Of a stretch of 64,000 nt of DNA, positions 19,030 to 27,077 are shown in pieces. Numbering within the stretch: position 1 is the stretch's first letter; each line of letters starts with the position of its first letter. Position numbers and translations under genes: made by a program. Under the pieces are notes generated by a model. The model made no database searches and was not told the origin of the DNA. It saw nothing but the letters and a program-made list of their open reading frames with translations. Source of the stretch: Methylocystis sp. B8 (GTDB taxonomy: Bacteria > Pseudomonadota > Alphaproteobacteria > Rhizobiales > Beijerinckiaceae); assembly GCF_005771425.1 (NCBI RefSeq), contig NZ_VBTZ01000009.1, positions 1 through 64,000 of the forward strand, given 5' to 3'.

Positions 19030-19703
19030 ACCGACCATTCCGAGTTTATCTCGCAGGCAAGATCACGAAGAACGGCTGGCGGTGCAAGATAGCCCCGCGC
19101 TATCGCTCGGTTAGCGATACAGAGGCCTTCTACGACAGCGAGTTAGAACTCGAAACCATTACGCCGGAAGTTGTGATGAGCGGGCCGTTCGCCATCTCGT
19201 GTGACCATGGCTGTTTTCGTGGCGATGGAAGTCACGGCATCGGCGGTTTCGCTAATGGCTATAAATGCGATGGCGCCGTCGATCTCCCAGATGATGTTCG
19301 CTGGCGCCGCGTGCGTGCGTTTGAGATCAACGAGCGGCGTCTCGAACGTGCTGATGCGGTCTTCGCTTACTTAGATGGCCCTAACCCCACCGGAACGGTC
19401 TTCGAGCTTGGGCATGCATGGAAGGCTGGCAAGCCTATCTTCTTGGCGTTCGCGCCAGATATTCCGCGTAACGACTTTTGGTATCCGGCGGAAGCAGCCG
19501 ACGAAGTGGTCACCGTAAACGATGTCGAGGGTGCTTGGGGGCGTTTTGCCGATAGCGACGATTCTTTTCTGGCGCGACGTTTCGCTGGGACCGCGGGAGG
19601 TTTTCTGCCGCGGCGGGGCTGGACACGCATTTCGCTGCGCGAGCCACCTTTGAACCTCGACAATATCGACGCGGCGAACGTCGACTTGTACCCCGGCCAT
19701 TAA
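19026..19703 (+). CDS. Nucleoside 2-deoxyribosyltransferase-like protein
   Basis: A 225-residue protein with the family features: N-terminal VYLAGKI strand-loop, then ERADAVFAYLDGPNPTGTVFELGHAWKAGKPIFLAF at about residues 108-143. The Glu in FELG is the expected nucleophile. These enzymes exchange or remove the base of (deoxy)nucleosides; related proteins in mobile elements could alter the nucleotide pool. The middle contains an inserted His/Cys/Gly-rich segment (CDHGCFRGDGSHGIGG) that I do not know from standard members. The start at 19026 overlaps the AlpA-like stop; an earlier frame start at 18966 lies inside that gene. Predicted cytoplasmic. Confidence 0.75.
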   Translation: MNRPFRVYLAGKITKNGWRCKIAPRYRSVSDTEAFYDSELELETITPEVVMSGPFAISCDHGCFRGDGSHGIGGFANGYKCDGAVDLPDDVRWRRVRAFEINERRLERADAVFAYLDGPNPTGTVFELGHAWKAGKPIFLAFAPDIPRNDFWYPAEAADEVVTVNDVEGAWGRFADSDDSFLARRFAGTAGGFLPRRGWTRISLREPPLNLDNIDAANVDLYPGH

Positions 19704-19723
19704 TTCGCTTTCCCAAAAGAATA

Positions 19724-19745
19724 CCGCCGCGTTGGCGCGCGGCGG
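19724..19745 (+). other. GC hairpin between two island genes
   Basis: A perfect 8-bp stem (CCGCCGCG at 19724-19731, CGCGGCGG at 19738-19745) with a 6-base loop sits 33 bases before the primase start. It has no T tract, so it is more likely a processing or pausing site than a full terminator. Confidence 0.4.
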
Positions 19746-19778
19746 CTTCAAGTCAAATTCTAACTTACAGGCAGAACA

Positions 19779-22577
19779 ATGAATACGCCTTCGACGAACG
19801 AAAATCAATTTGCGTCCGTGTTTGCGCCGAGTTTCGGCGTTGCGAAACAAGACTTTTCTCCCCGTGGCGCAACGCCGAGCGTGCCCGTCACGACATTATT
19901 CTGCCGCCCGCATCGGACGGAACCGTTGACACCCGACGAGGGGGAGCGCCTGTGGAGCACATTGCGTGCGAACGGCTACCTCCCCGTGCCGCTTCAGCCC
20001 GGCGAAAAAAACCCGATCATCAAAGCCTGGCCGCTTAAAGCTGCAAGGGGAGAGCTTCGCTGGGCAACGCGCGACCCAAACGTTGGTTTGCTGTGTGGAA
20101 GCGCCATACCCGCCGATGATGCGAGGCACCCGTGGCAGTCAGTGGTCGTCAAAGAAGGTGCATTTGCGCTCGACCTCGACCTCAACAAAAAGGCCAAAGA
20201 GGCTAAAGCGCCGACGCTGTCGGATGAGGAGCAAGGGGCCGCACGGCGCGCGATCGAAGGGGCCCCCATGATGCAGCGGCTGCTTAGCGGAGGACTGTTG
20301 CGCGAGCGCACGAGCGCCGCCAATTTCGTCCTCGCCTTGCGTAATGATGGCTCGATCTCAAACTCCCCCGCGTGGAAATTCTATCGCGATGGAAAGCCCG
20401 CGATCGAGATTGAACTTCTCGCAAGCGGGCGGCAGTTCGCAGCTTACGCAATCCATCCGAGTGGCGAGCCGTATCTGTGGGCTGACGGCCGCTCGCCCGA
20501 AACGGTGGCGTTGAGCGAACTGCCCCTTGTCAGCGCCGACGACTTGCGGAGGCTGCATGACGAGATTGCAGAAGCGCTCAGCCCTTTAGGGTTGATTGAA
20601 GCGCAAAACGGGCTTGCGGCGGGCGGGGATAAGGCTCCCCGTTCGACAAATCTGCTTGAAACTCTTGGCGCGCCGCCTGCTTACCTTCGCGATGCGACGA
20701 CGTTGCCGTCTGTTCAAACGGGAGCAATCAGCCCTCGGACGCCGCCCGTCGAGACAATGCGCGCGATCCTTCTGCATTTGAATGCGCGAGACTGTTTCAC
20801 GGAACGAAAAGGGGTCGAAAAGGGCGGGGACGGCCGCATCGTCAAAGTGGGATGGATTGATTGTGGAATGGCCTTGAAGTTAGCCTATGGCGACAAGGCG
20901 GGTTGCGACCTCTGGTCGCTCATACACGGAGACGATAACGCCCGCGCCAACGCGCCCGCGCAATGGGAGTCGTTCGCCTCCGAGCAGCGTCCGGGCCACG
21001 TTGCGGTCGCGACGCTTGTCAAAGCGGCAATCGACGCCGGTTTCGTCTTTCCCTCCGATGACACACAAATGAATACTTGTGTCAGTTTTGTCAGTGACCA
21101 TAGTGCGCCCGTTTTCGCGTCGCACGGCCCCGCACCACAAGTCGAGTGGCCGGAGCCGATGGCTCTGCCCGAGGGGCTGTCGCCCGTCGCGACGTTCGAT
21201 ATTGCGTTCCTGCCTGAAAGCATCGGCCACTGGGTCGCAGACATCGCTGAACGGATGCAGTGCCCGCAAGATTTCGTCGGGGTTCCCGCGATCATCTCGC
21301 TCGGCGCTGTCATCGGTCGAAGAGTAGCGATCCGGCCGCAGCGCGAAAATGACTGGTGTGAGGTCCCGAATCTATGGGGGTGCATTGTTGGACGGCCGGG
21401 CACTTTGAAAAGCCCGGCGATGCAAGAGGCGCTCAAACTTATACATCGGTTGGACGCGATGGCGAACCAAGAGCACGAGGCAGCGATGAGGGCATATGCA
21501 AGCGCCGTCGAGAGTTACAAAAATCTCAAGGATGCGGCGAAGAATAGGCCGCACGACGCAGGGCCTCTCCTCAAACCACAAGAGCCCAAGGCCAGACGCT
21601 ACGTCGTCAACGACACGTCGTATGAGGCGCTCGGCGAAATCCTCGCCGATAATCCGAACGGTGTGCTCGCCTTCCGTGACGAGCTGGTGTCGCTTCTGAA
21701 AACCCTCGATAGAGAGGAACACGCTGCTGCGCGCGGATTCTTCCTGACCGCATGGAATGGAACCAGTGGCTATACTTTCGATAGGATCATGCGTGGCAAA
21801 ACACGCATCGACGCGGCATGTCTTTCGCTTCTTGGAGGCACGCAGCCCGGCCGGCTCGCTGAATACATGCGCCGAGCAATGTCGGGAGGGGCGGGCGACG
21901 ACGGCCTTATACAGCGTTTCGGCTTACTCGTTTGGCCGGACCAAAGTCCTGAGTGGCGAGAGGTCGATCGCTATGCGAACACTGAACACAGGACCAGCGC
22001 GTGGGAGGCTATCTGTCGACTTCGCGATTTGACGGCGGACAAGATCAAAGCCGAAGCGGACACGTTTGAGTCTCTCCCGTTCCTGCGGTTCGACGATCGC
22101 GCATCAGGACTCTTCAAAGACTGGCGCGCCGATTTAGAGAAGCGGCTTCGTAGCGCGGACATGTCGCCAGCCCTTGAGAGTCACTTGGCGAAGTACCGCA
22201 AGCTCGTTCCGGCGCTGGCGCTTATCAATCACTTGTCCGATGGAGGGATAGGGCCAATTTCGCAAAGCGCCGTGTCTCGCGCCCTCCACTTCTCTAAATA
22301 CCTCGAAACTCACGCGCGGCGCGCATATGGGGCGGGGATTGAAGCCGAGACAGCGGCGGCGAAGGTCATCCTCGCCCGCATCCGCAAGGGCGATCTGCGT
22401 GAGGGCTTCACGGCGCGAGACATACGGCGCAAGGAATGGTCTGGCTTGGCAGGTGCCGATCAAGTTAAAGCGGGACTCGATCTGCTCGCCGATTTCGGCT
22501 GGATCGCTCCGAGAATTATCCAGTCAATGGGTCGCCCAAGCACAACCTATTCGATTAATCCACGGGGGATGGCATGA
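19779..22577 (+). CDS. Primase-polymerase / DUF3987 replication protein
   Basis: A 932-residue island protein. The N-terminal part (about 55-270) is an archaeo-eukaryotic-type primase-polymerase domain: NGYLPVPLQPGEKNPII, WATRDPNVGLLCG, the catalytic DLD at 132-134, and a closing strand in LLASGRQFAAYAIHPSG. A PriCT-like module (about 325-425) includes VGWIDCGMALKLAYG. The C-terminal half is DUF3987, with a Walker-A-like GRPGTLKSPAM and a helicase-like body. This combination is common in plasmids, satellites and islands, where it starts replication of the element. An upstream hairpin and downstream iteron-like repeats fit that role. A 20-bp repeat shared with the downstream region lies inside the gene at 21081-21100. 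Confidence 0.88.
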   Translation: MNTPSTNENQFASVFAPSFGVAKQDFSPRGATPSVPVTTLFCRPHRTEPLTPDEGERLWSTLRANGYLPVPLQPGEKNPIIKAWPLKAARGELRWATRDPNVGLLCGSAIPADDARHPWQSVVVKEGAFALDLDLNKKAKEAKAPTLSDEEQGAARRAIEGAPMMQRLLSGGLLRERTSAANFVLALRNDGSISNSPAWKFYRDGKPAIEIELLASGRQFAAYAIHPSGEPYLWADGRSPETVALSELPLVSADDLRRLHDEIAEALSPLGLIEAQNGLAAGGDKAPRSTNLLETLGAPPAYLRDATTLPSVQTGAISPRTPPVETMRAILLHLNARDCFTERKGVEKGGDGRIVKVGWIDCGMALKLAYGDKAGCDLWSLIHGDDNARANAPAQWESFASEQRPGHVAVATLVKAAIDAGFVFPSDDTQMNTCVSFVSDHSAPVFASHGPAPQVEWPEPMALPEGLSPVATFDIAFLPESIGHWVADIAERMQCPQDFVGVPAIISLGAVIGRRVAIRPQRENDWCEVPNLWGCIVGRPGTLKSPAMQEALKLIHRLDAMANQEHEAAMRAYASAVESYKNLKDAAKNRPHDAGPLLKPQEPKARRYVVNDTSYEALGEILADNPNGVLAFRDELVSLLKTLDREEHAAARGFFLTAWNGTSGYTFDRIMRGKTRIDAACLSLLGGTQPGRLAEYMRRAMSGGAGDDGLIQRFGLLVWPDQSPEWREVDRYANTEHRTSAWEAICRLRDLTADKIKAEADTFESLPFLRFDDRASGLFKDWRADLEKRLRSADMSPALESHLAKYRKLVPALALINHLSDGGIGPISQSAVSRALHFSKYLETHARRAYGAGIEAETAAAKVILARIRKGDLREGFTARDIRRKEWSGLAGADQVKAGLDLLADFGWIAPRIIQSMGRPSTTYSINPRGMA

Positions 22578-22619
22578 GCTACCCCTCGTCGAAAATTGAA
22601 AATGCGCCTACCTGAGGAA

Positions 22620-22687
22620 CTGACAAAACTGACGAAAGTATTCACTTTCCCACTAAATGCCACTTTTGTCAGTTTTGTCAGTGACCA
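22620..22687. repeat. Inverted and direct repeats downstream of the primase (origin candidate)
   Basis: CTGACAAAACTGAC (22620-22633) and its exact reverse complement GTCAGTTTTGTCAG (22668-22681) form a 14-bp inverted repeat with a 34-base spacer. The right arm extends to a 20-bp sequence (22668-22687) that is repeated exactly at 21081-21100 inside the primase gene. Repeated GTCAG/CTGAC units spaced by nine bases resemble iterons. The rest of the 264-base gap between the primase and the next gene holds no coding frame that I would call. Confidence 0.6.
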
Positions 22688-22841
22688 AAGTAGCCGCAAT
22701 CCGCGTTTTTGGCCTAAATGCCGGACAAGCGTTAAAGTGGTAGTTTGACGACACGATGAGGAGCGCGCCTTTTCTAATCTTCTTTCTCGCCAACCGCGTG
22801 AGGTATTATGATACCACATTCCAAGACGGTGGAACTGTCCT

Positions 22842-23504
22842 GTGCCTCTCTCGACACCCGAGATCCTCGCTGCGCTTTTCGACGCTGCTCCTAAACGCAA
22901 GGGTCGTATTGGTCGTCCGCCGTCAAAAAATAAAAGACCGCGCATCCGCGGAGGTCGTCGCAAGAGGTGTGACGCGCGTATTAAGCAAATCGTCTACGTC
23001 GACAAGAAAGGCATTCAACGGACCCGCGCCCCCAGATGCCGGCAATGGGCTATGGCCAACGGCCGCTGTCGAATGCACGGCGGCTTGTCCACCGGCTGGA
23101 AGACGGACGAGGGCGCCGAACGCGCGATCGCAGCGATGGTCGAAGGGCGCCGCAAATGGGTTGAGCAAAAGAAAACCGAGGGCGGAAAATTCTCCTGCGG
23201 CCGCAAGAGCGGCGGCGCGTGGATCACGTCGAGGATGCGCGAGAGGGCAGCCGCGGAAGCGAAGCGGCTCGGCTATGATCTCCCGCCCGACGCTCCGAGG
23301 TCGCTCATTCTGAAACTTTCGGGACTTGTAACGCAGCGCGAATGGCAAGCGCGACGAGAGCGACGCGCACAGAAATTTGAGCGGTTCGCCGCGGAGGACC
23401 GAGCGACGGCGATACGGCGCGCAAAGCGGAATGCGTCCCCTGAAGTCGAGATCATCACCTTCGAGGATGCGCGACGGATACTCGCCGAACAGTTTGACGA
23501 TTGA
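22842..23504 (+). CDS. HGGxSTG domain-containing protein
   Basis: A 220-residue, very basic protein with the signature CRMHGGLSTG at about residues 75-84, preceded by a possible zinc site (CDARI...CRQW...CRMH). The N-terminus is Lys/Arg/Pro-rich (PKRKGRIGRPPSKNKRPRIRGG). The C-terminal half is strongly helical and charged. The family occurs on phages, plasmids and islands. Its function is not established; nucleic-acid binding is likely from charge. Start: GTG at 22842 without a strong ribosome site. The gene follows the origin-like repeats and ends the replication module. Confidence 0.8.
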   Translation: MPLSTPEILAALFDAAPKRKGRIGRPPSKNKRPRIRGGRRKRCDARIKQIVYVDKKGIQRTRAPRCRQWAMANGRCRMHGGLSTGWKTDEGAERAIAAMVEGRRKWVEQKKTEGGKFSCGRKSGGAWITSRMRERAAAEAKRLGYDLPPDAPRSLILKLSGLVTQREWQARRERRAQKFERFAAEDRATAIRRAKRNASPEVEIITFEDARRILAEQFDD

Positions 23505-23617
23505 TCCGTAGATCGCGAAGCTCCCTCTCTGTCTGATTTTGCGGAAGCCTGGCTTCGCACCGGCGGATCCACTATACTCCTAGCCCCTTTTTGCGCGCAT
23601 TCTTGTTGGAGTCATTC

Positions 23618-24550
23618 GTGGCTTTCGCGCTCCGAATTTCGACTGCGCTCTCGCTCTTTGCGGCTTTGATTCTGAGCGCCACAACTTCGCGCGCCACTGA
23701 CTCTGGAGGCGGTTTTACGTTTTATGGCCGCGGAGGTAATTCTTGCGGCAAGTTTCTTAGCCAGATTTCGGATTACAACGAGTTAACACGTTTAGCTGCG
23801 CAGAATTCGTATTTGGCTTGGTTTGCCGGGTATCTCACCGCTAAGAACGAAGAGGCAGTCGGTGTTGACGATATTATCGCCGGGACGGATATGGATGGAG
23901 CATTCGCCTGGGTCCGAAACTACTGTGCTGAACATCCAACCGACAACTTTCGGAAAGCCGCCTATGAGCTAACGCGTTTTATGCTGAGAAAGCGTCGATC
24001 GGATATTGAGCCGGAGAATTCGAAACCGTCGCCGGGCAAGCTCGGCACATCCGAGAGAAGCGATCCTTGGACCGAAACTCGGCCCAAAACGGAAGTGTCT
24101 GTTGCGCCTGCGTCTGTGCAAGGTTCTGCTACCAAGAATAAGGAACCATCACTTCCCTCCGGCGGCCCTGGCGGCCCTAAGGATATGAGCGGGCTAAAAC
24201 TCATTCCCGTACAGGGTAATCCGTTTCTGGAAGAAGTCGCCCCGTGGGAAAGAGCTGCTGCTCAAAAGGCGGCCGCAGCGGAAACCGTCGACGTGAAATA
24301 TCGCGGCCCCGTAAACCTCGCGCCATTCAATTGCGACACGATCACGCGCAGCAGCTTCATTCAGCGCGTCTGCTATGACGCGAGCAACAGCTACATGCTC
24401 ATCAGTCTTAACGGCACGTGGTATCACTACTGCGAGATCGACAAGGGCACGGTGGACGAACTTCTCTCCGCCGACTCGATGGGCCGCTACTTCAATGCTT
24501 CAATTAAAGGACGATTTGACTGCCGGACGCATCGCGTTCCAGCTTATTGA
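23618..24550 (+). CDS. Exported two-part protein with C-terminal KTSC domain
   Basis: A protein of about 310 residues with a signal peptide (FALRISTALSLFAALILSA). Residues 35-125 resemble the Rap1a/HdeA-like fold, with CGKFLSQI, WFAGYLTAKN and YCAEHP: two conserved cysteines and a WxxGY motif. A long Ser/Pro-rich linker follows. The C-terminus (about 245-305) is a KTSC domain: SSFIQRVCYDASNSYMLISLNGTWYHYCEI, then LLSADSMGRYFNASIKGRF. KTSC domains are of unknown function and often bind partners in phage or toxin settings. GTG at 23618 was chosen because GGAG lies six bases before it; a TTG at 23591 would add nine residues. Confidence 0.75.
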   Translation: MAFALRISTALSLFAALILSATTSRATDSGGGFTFYGRGGNSCGKFLSQISDYNELTRLAAQNSYLAWFAGYLTAKNEEAVGVDDIIAGTDMDGAFAWVRNYCAEHPTDNFRKAAYELTRFMLRKRRSDIEPENSKPSPGKLGTSERSDPWTETRPKTEVSVAPASVQGSATKNKEPSLPSGGPGGPKDMSGLKLIPVQGNPFLEEVAPWERAAAQKAAAAETVDVKYRGPVNLAPFNCDTITRSSFIQRVCYDASNSYMLISLNGTWYHYCEIDKGTVDELLSADSMGRYFNASIKGRFDCRTHRVPAY

Positions 24551-24886
24551 CGCCTCGCGTTGGCCGGAGACCCTTCAACTTAAGCTCAGTAATAGCGGCA
24601 TGAACTTTAGGCGGAGACTGAGGTCCGCGGCTTTACGGCTGGCCTTGACCGAAGCGCCGGCAAGCTCCTACGCAAAAGAGTGTCGGCTCCGCGGGAATTT
24701 CGCTCATGTCTCAGGAGGGGGAATTCACGTCGCGTTCGTCTGCTCGTGACCCATAGAAGACTTTTGGGGGCTGATTTTGGCTCCCTTAAGTCGAACATTG
24801 CGGTTCGCATCCCTGGGCCGGTAATCAAAAAACGGATTGGGGCGTGACGTCCGTCGTGGTAAGCTGCTGCCATCACGGTAGAAACG
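24551..24886. other. Non-coding gap in the island
   Basis: This 336-base stretch separates the replication module from the metal-efflux module. I see no credible gene, tRNA or intrinsic terminator in it; small frames are short and lack ribosome sites. Its base composition is less GC-rich than the chromosome. It probably contains the promoter for the gene at 24887, but no clear sigma-70 boxes stand out. Confidence 0.5.
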
Positions 24887-25210
24887 ATGCTCCGCTGCCT
24901 TCGCCTTATTATCTCTGCGGTTATTCTCGCTACAGCTTTAGCTGGCGCGGGTGGAGCTTTTGCCGCGAAGATGAATCACCCATGCGTCGAAATGGGCATG
25001 GTTGATTGTCCCGCCCACCACGGCGATGATGGCGCAGCATTCCCCGTGTGCAGCGACATCCTGTGCGGGCCAAGTCAGGCGACGCTTCCGCAGTTTCAAC
25101 CATTCGTTGATGCCGTTCTTTGGGCGTGCGCGCCGTCGCTAATTCCCTCCGACGACATTGAGCGCGGCGGATTGCGAAGCCCGCCGGCCCTCCGACCTCC
25201 TATCGTCTAA
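24887..25210 (+). CDS. Small exported Cys/His/Met-containing protein near the efflux operon
   Basis: A 107-residue protein with a signal peptide (MLRCLRLIISAVILATALAGAGGAFA). The mature region begins KMNHPCVEMGMVDCPAHHGDDG and continues with CSDILCG. The close spacing of Met, His and Cys ligands suggests a soft-metal-binding periplasmic peptide, and the layout is similar to small DUF2946-like proteins found beside copper genes. It lies 203 bases upstream of the FixH/YtkA-like gene and on the same strand. Metal binding is inferred from composition and context only. Confidence 0.65.
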   Translation: MLRCLRLIISAVILATALAGAGGAFAAKMNHPCVEMGMVDCPAHHGDDGAAFPVCSDILCGPSQATLPQFQPFVDAVLWACAPSLIPSDDIERGGLRSPPALRPPIV

Positions 25211-25413
25211 CGTCGAAAGTCCAGTCGCTCGCAGATGCGCCGTTAGTCGCGGTTCATATGACCGCCGGCTGATTCGACGGGAGTTCGATATCGCGATCCA
25301 ATTCCCGCGAAAACCCAGCATCGGCTGAGGCGGACGACGCTTTCAATCGGAACCGATCGACGCCGCGATTCGCGCGCCGACCAGACGAACTAGAGGGACA
25401 TGGAGAGAGTCTG

Positions 25414-25818
25414 ATGATTCTCGCGACTTTGGGCAAGGCGCGCTTATTCGCGCTGGTCGCGCTCGCCGCGTTGGGCGTGGCGCCGTTCGCTCGCGCCAAC
25501 ATCAACGATTACGAATTCACTCTTATCGAGAAGGAAATCAAGAAGGGTGACGCAATCGTCTCGGTGCGCCTTATTCACAAACCCGACGGCAAGCTTGTTC
25601 CTGACGCGGTAATATTCGCGACTCGGCTCGACATGGCGCCCGACGCTATGGAAATGATGACGACCGACATCGAACCTCTGCCGAGTACGGAGCGCGGGGT
25701 CTACCGATTTAAGACGGTTCTAACAATGGCCGGCAGGTGGCGGCTATCGTTGGCAGCCAAGCTGCAAGGCGAAAACGGCACGCTCGAAAGTAAGCTGATG
25801 CTGAAGGCTTTGCCATGA
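25414..25818 (+). CDS. FixH/YtkA-like exported protein, first gene of the efflux operon
   Basis: A 134-residue protein with a signal peptide (residues 1-28, ending FARA) and a beta-sandwich-type mature domain: DYEFTLIEKEIKKGDAIVSVRL, a DAVIFATRLDMAPDAMEMMT loop and YRFKTVLTMAGRWRLSLAAKL. This is the FixH/YtkA-like fold, often found beside copper and cytochrome oxidase genes. The central loop has five methionines, a possible Cu(I) site. The gene starts at ATG 25414 after GGAGAG, and its stop overlaps the next start (ATGA). Context places it in periplasmic copper handling rather than nitrogen fixation. Confidence 0.75.
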   Translation: MILATLGKARLFALVALAALGVAPFARANINDYEFTLIEKEIKKGDAIVSVRLIHKPDGKLVPDAVIFATRLDMAPDAMEMMTTDIEPLPSTERGVYRFKTVLTMAGRWRLSLAAKLQGENGTLESKLMLKALP

Positions 25819-27077
25819 GGCCGGCGAGCCGAATGTGTCGGCTCGCTATGATCGGCGCAATCACGGCGTCGTCGTGGTTGTTTCAGGTCGAAGCGCAAGA
25901 GCGTCAAGTCGAGCGGCGTCAGCTGCCTGGCGCCTCCATCGAAAGCGTTGTCGCCCTTGCAAATCAGCTAAGCCCCGAACTGGCGGCGGCCGTGCTGGAT
26001 GCCGATGCGGCAGCGCACAGAGTGGGCGCGGCTGGCGTCCTCGCCGATCCGACAGTCACGCTCCAAGCGTGGGACGTGAATGGGCGAGGCGTCGGCCAAC
26101 GTTGGATCGGCTTCGAACAGGAGTTCAAACTTTGGGGCAAACTCGACCTGGAGCGCGGCGTCGCAGAGGCCGACGCCGAGGCTGCGAGGCATCAGAGCCG
26201 CGCCGTCGCCACAGATTTGATCGCACGCGTCAAGAGCGCTTATGCGCAATACGCAGCTGCGCATCGGGCAATTGACCTCTCGCTTGGATTGAAGCGCCGG
26301 CTCGATGAAATTCTCCGCTTGTTGCGCTTGCGGTATGGCGCAAGCTCCGTCGACCAGCAGGAAGTGATCAAGGCCGAGATCGAGGCGGCAACAGCTGAAA
26401 CAGAGGTCGCGCGCCGTCAAGGCGAGGCAAAGTCGGCCGCCGCTCGCTTAAATGCATTGGTCGGTCGCGGCTCGCAAGAGCCGCTCGCTATTCCCAGAGG
26501 CTTTCGGCCGCTGAAGACAAGGCTGACGCTCACTAGCGTTCAGGAGCTCGCGAGAGTCGCCAATCCAGCCCTCGCCACGACTAGCGCGCAGGTCCGCGCG
26601 GCGACCGGGACTAAAGAGCTCACGGACCTGAATTACTACCCAAATGTTACCGTTGGAGCGACCTTTGTGCAGCGTCCCACAGGCGACAACACCGGGCAGT
26701 TCATGCTTGGGTTCAAAGTGCCGCTGCAATATGAGGCGAAGGACGCCGAACAGCGCGCCGCCAGCTCACGACTCGGCGCCGCGCAGATGCGCTATGACGC
26801 CATCCGAATCCGGCTCGACGGCGATGTCGCCGAAGCGTGGTATGGGCTGGAGGCCGTGCGCAAGGCGATCCGCATCGTCGAACAACGCCAGCTCAATCCG
26901 GCGCGACTGTCGGTAGAAACGGCGCGAAGCGGCTTTGCGGCCGGAACCGCCGATTTGGCGACATCTCTGGAAGCCGAACGACGACTGCGAGCGATCGAAC
27001 TCGAAATCCTTAGGCTCAAAGTCGAAGAGCAAGTCCGATACGCCGAGCTTGAACGTTTGGCTGGAGGCTCTCTATGA
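25815..27077 (+). CDS. cusC: TolC-family outer-membrane factor of the efflux system
   Basis: A 420-residue outer-membrane-factor protein with a signal peptide (residues 1-30). Two repeats of long heptad helices are seen: LANQLSPELAAAVLDADAA, ATDLIARVKSAYAQYAAAHRA, and later PALATTSAQVRAATGTKEL and LDGDVAEAWYGLEAVRKA. Such trimers form the outer-membrane barrel and periplasmic tunnel that accept metal ions from an RND pump. The start overlaps the previous stop by four bases and its own stop overlaps the adaptor start by four, so it is translated as part of one operon. The symbol follows from its position beside CusB- and CusA-like genes. Confidence 0.88.
   Translation: MRPASRMCRLAMIGAITASSWLFQVEAQERQVERRQLPGASIESVVALANQLSPELAAAVLDADAAAHRVGAAGVLADPTVTLQAWDVNGRGVGQRWIGFEQEFKLWGKLDLERGVAEADAEAARHQSRAVATDLIARVKSAYAQYAAAHRAIDLSLGLKRRLDEILRLLRLRYGASSVDQQEVIKAEIEAATAETEVARRQGEAKSAAARLNALVGRGSQEPLAIPRGFRPLKTRLTLTSVQELARVANPALATTSAQVRAATGTKELTDLNYYPNVTVGATFVQRPTGDNTGQFMLGFKVPLQYEAKDAEQRAASSRLGAAQMRYDAIRIRLDGDVAEAWYGLEAVRKAIRIVEQRQLNPARLSVETARSGFAAGTADLATSLEAERRLRAIELEILRLKVEEQVRYAELERLAGGSL

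Noticed and set aside
25414-25818. FixH as part of a nitrogen-fixation or cbb3 oxidase assembly operon
   Set aside because: No fixG, fixI, fixS or cbb3 gene is near. Overlapping neighbours are metal-efflux genes, so only the fold, not the pathway, is shared.
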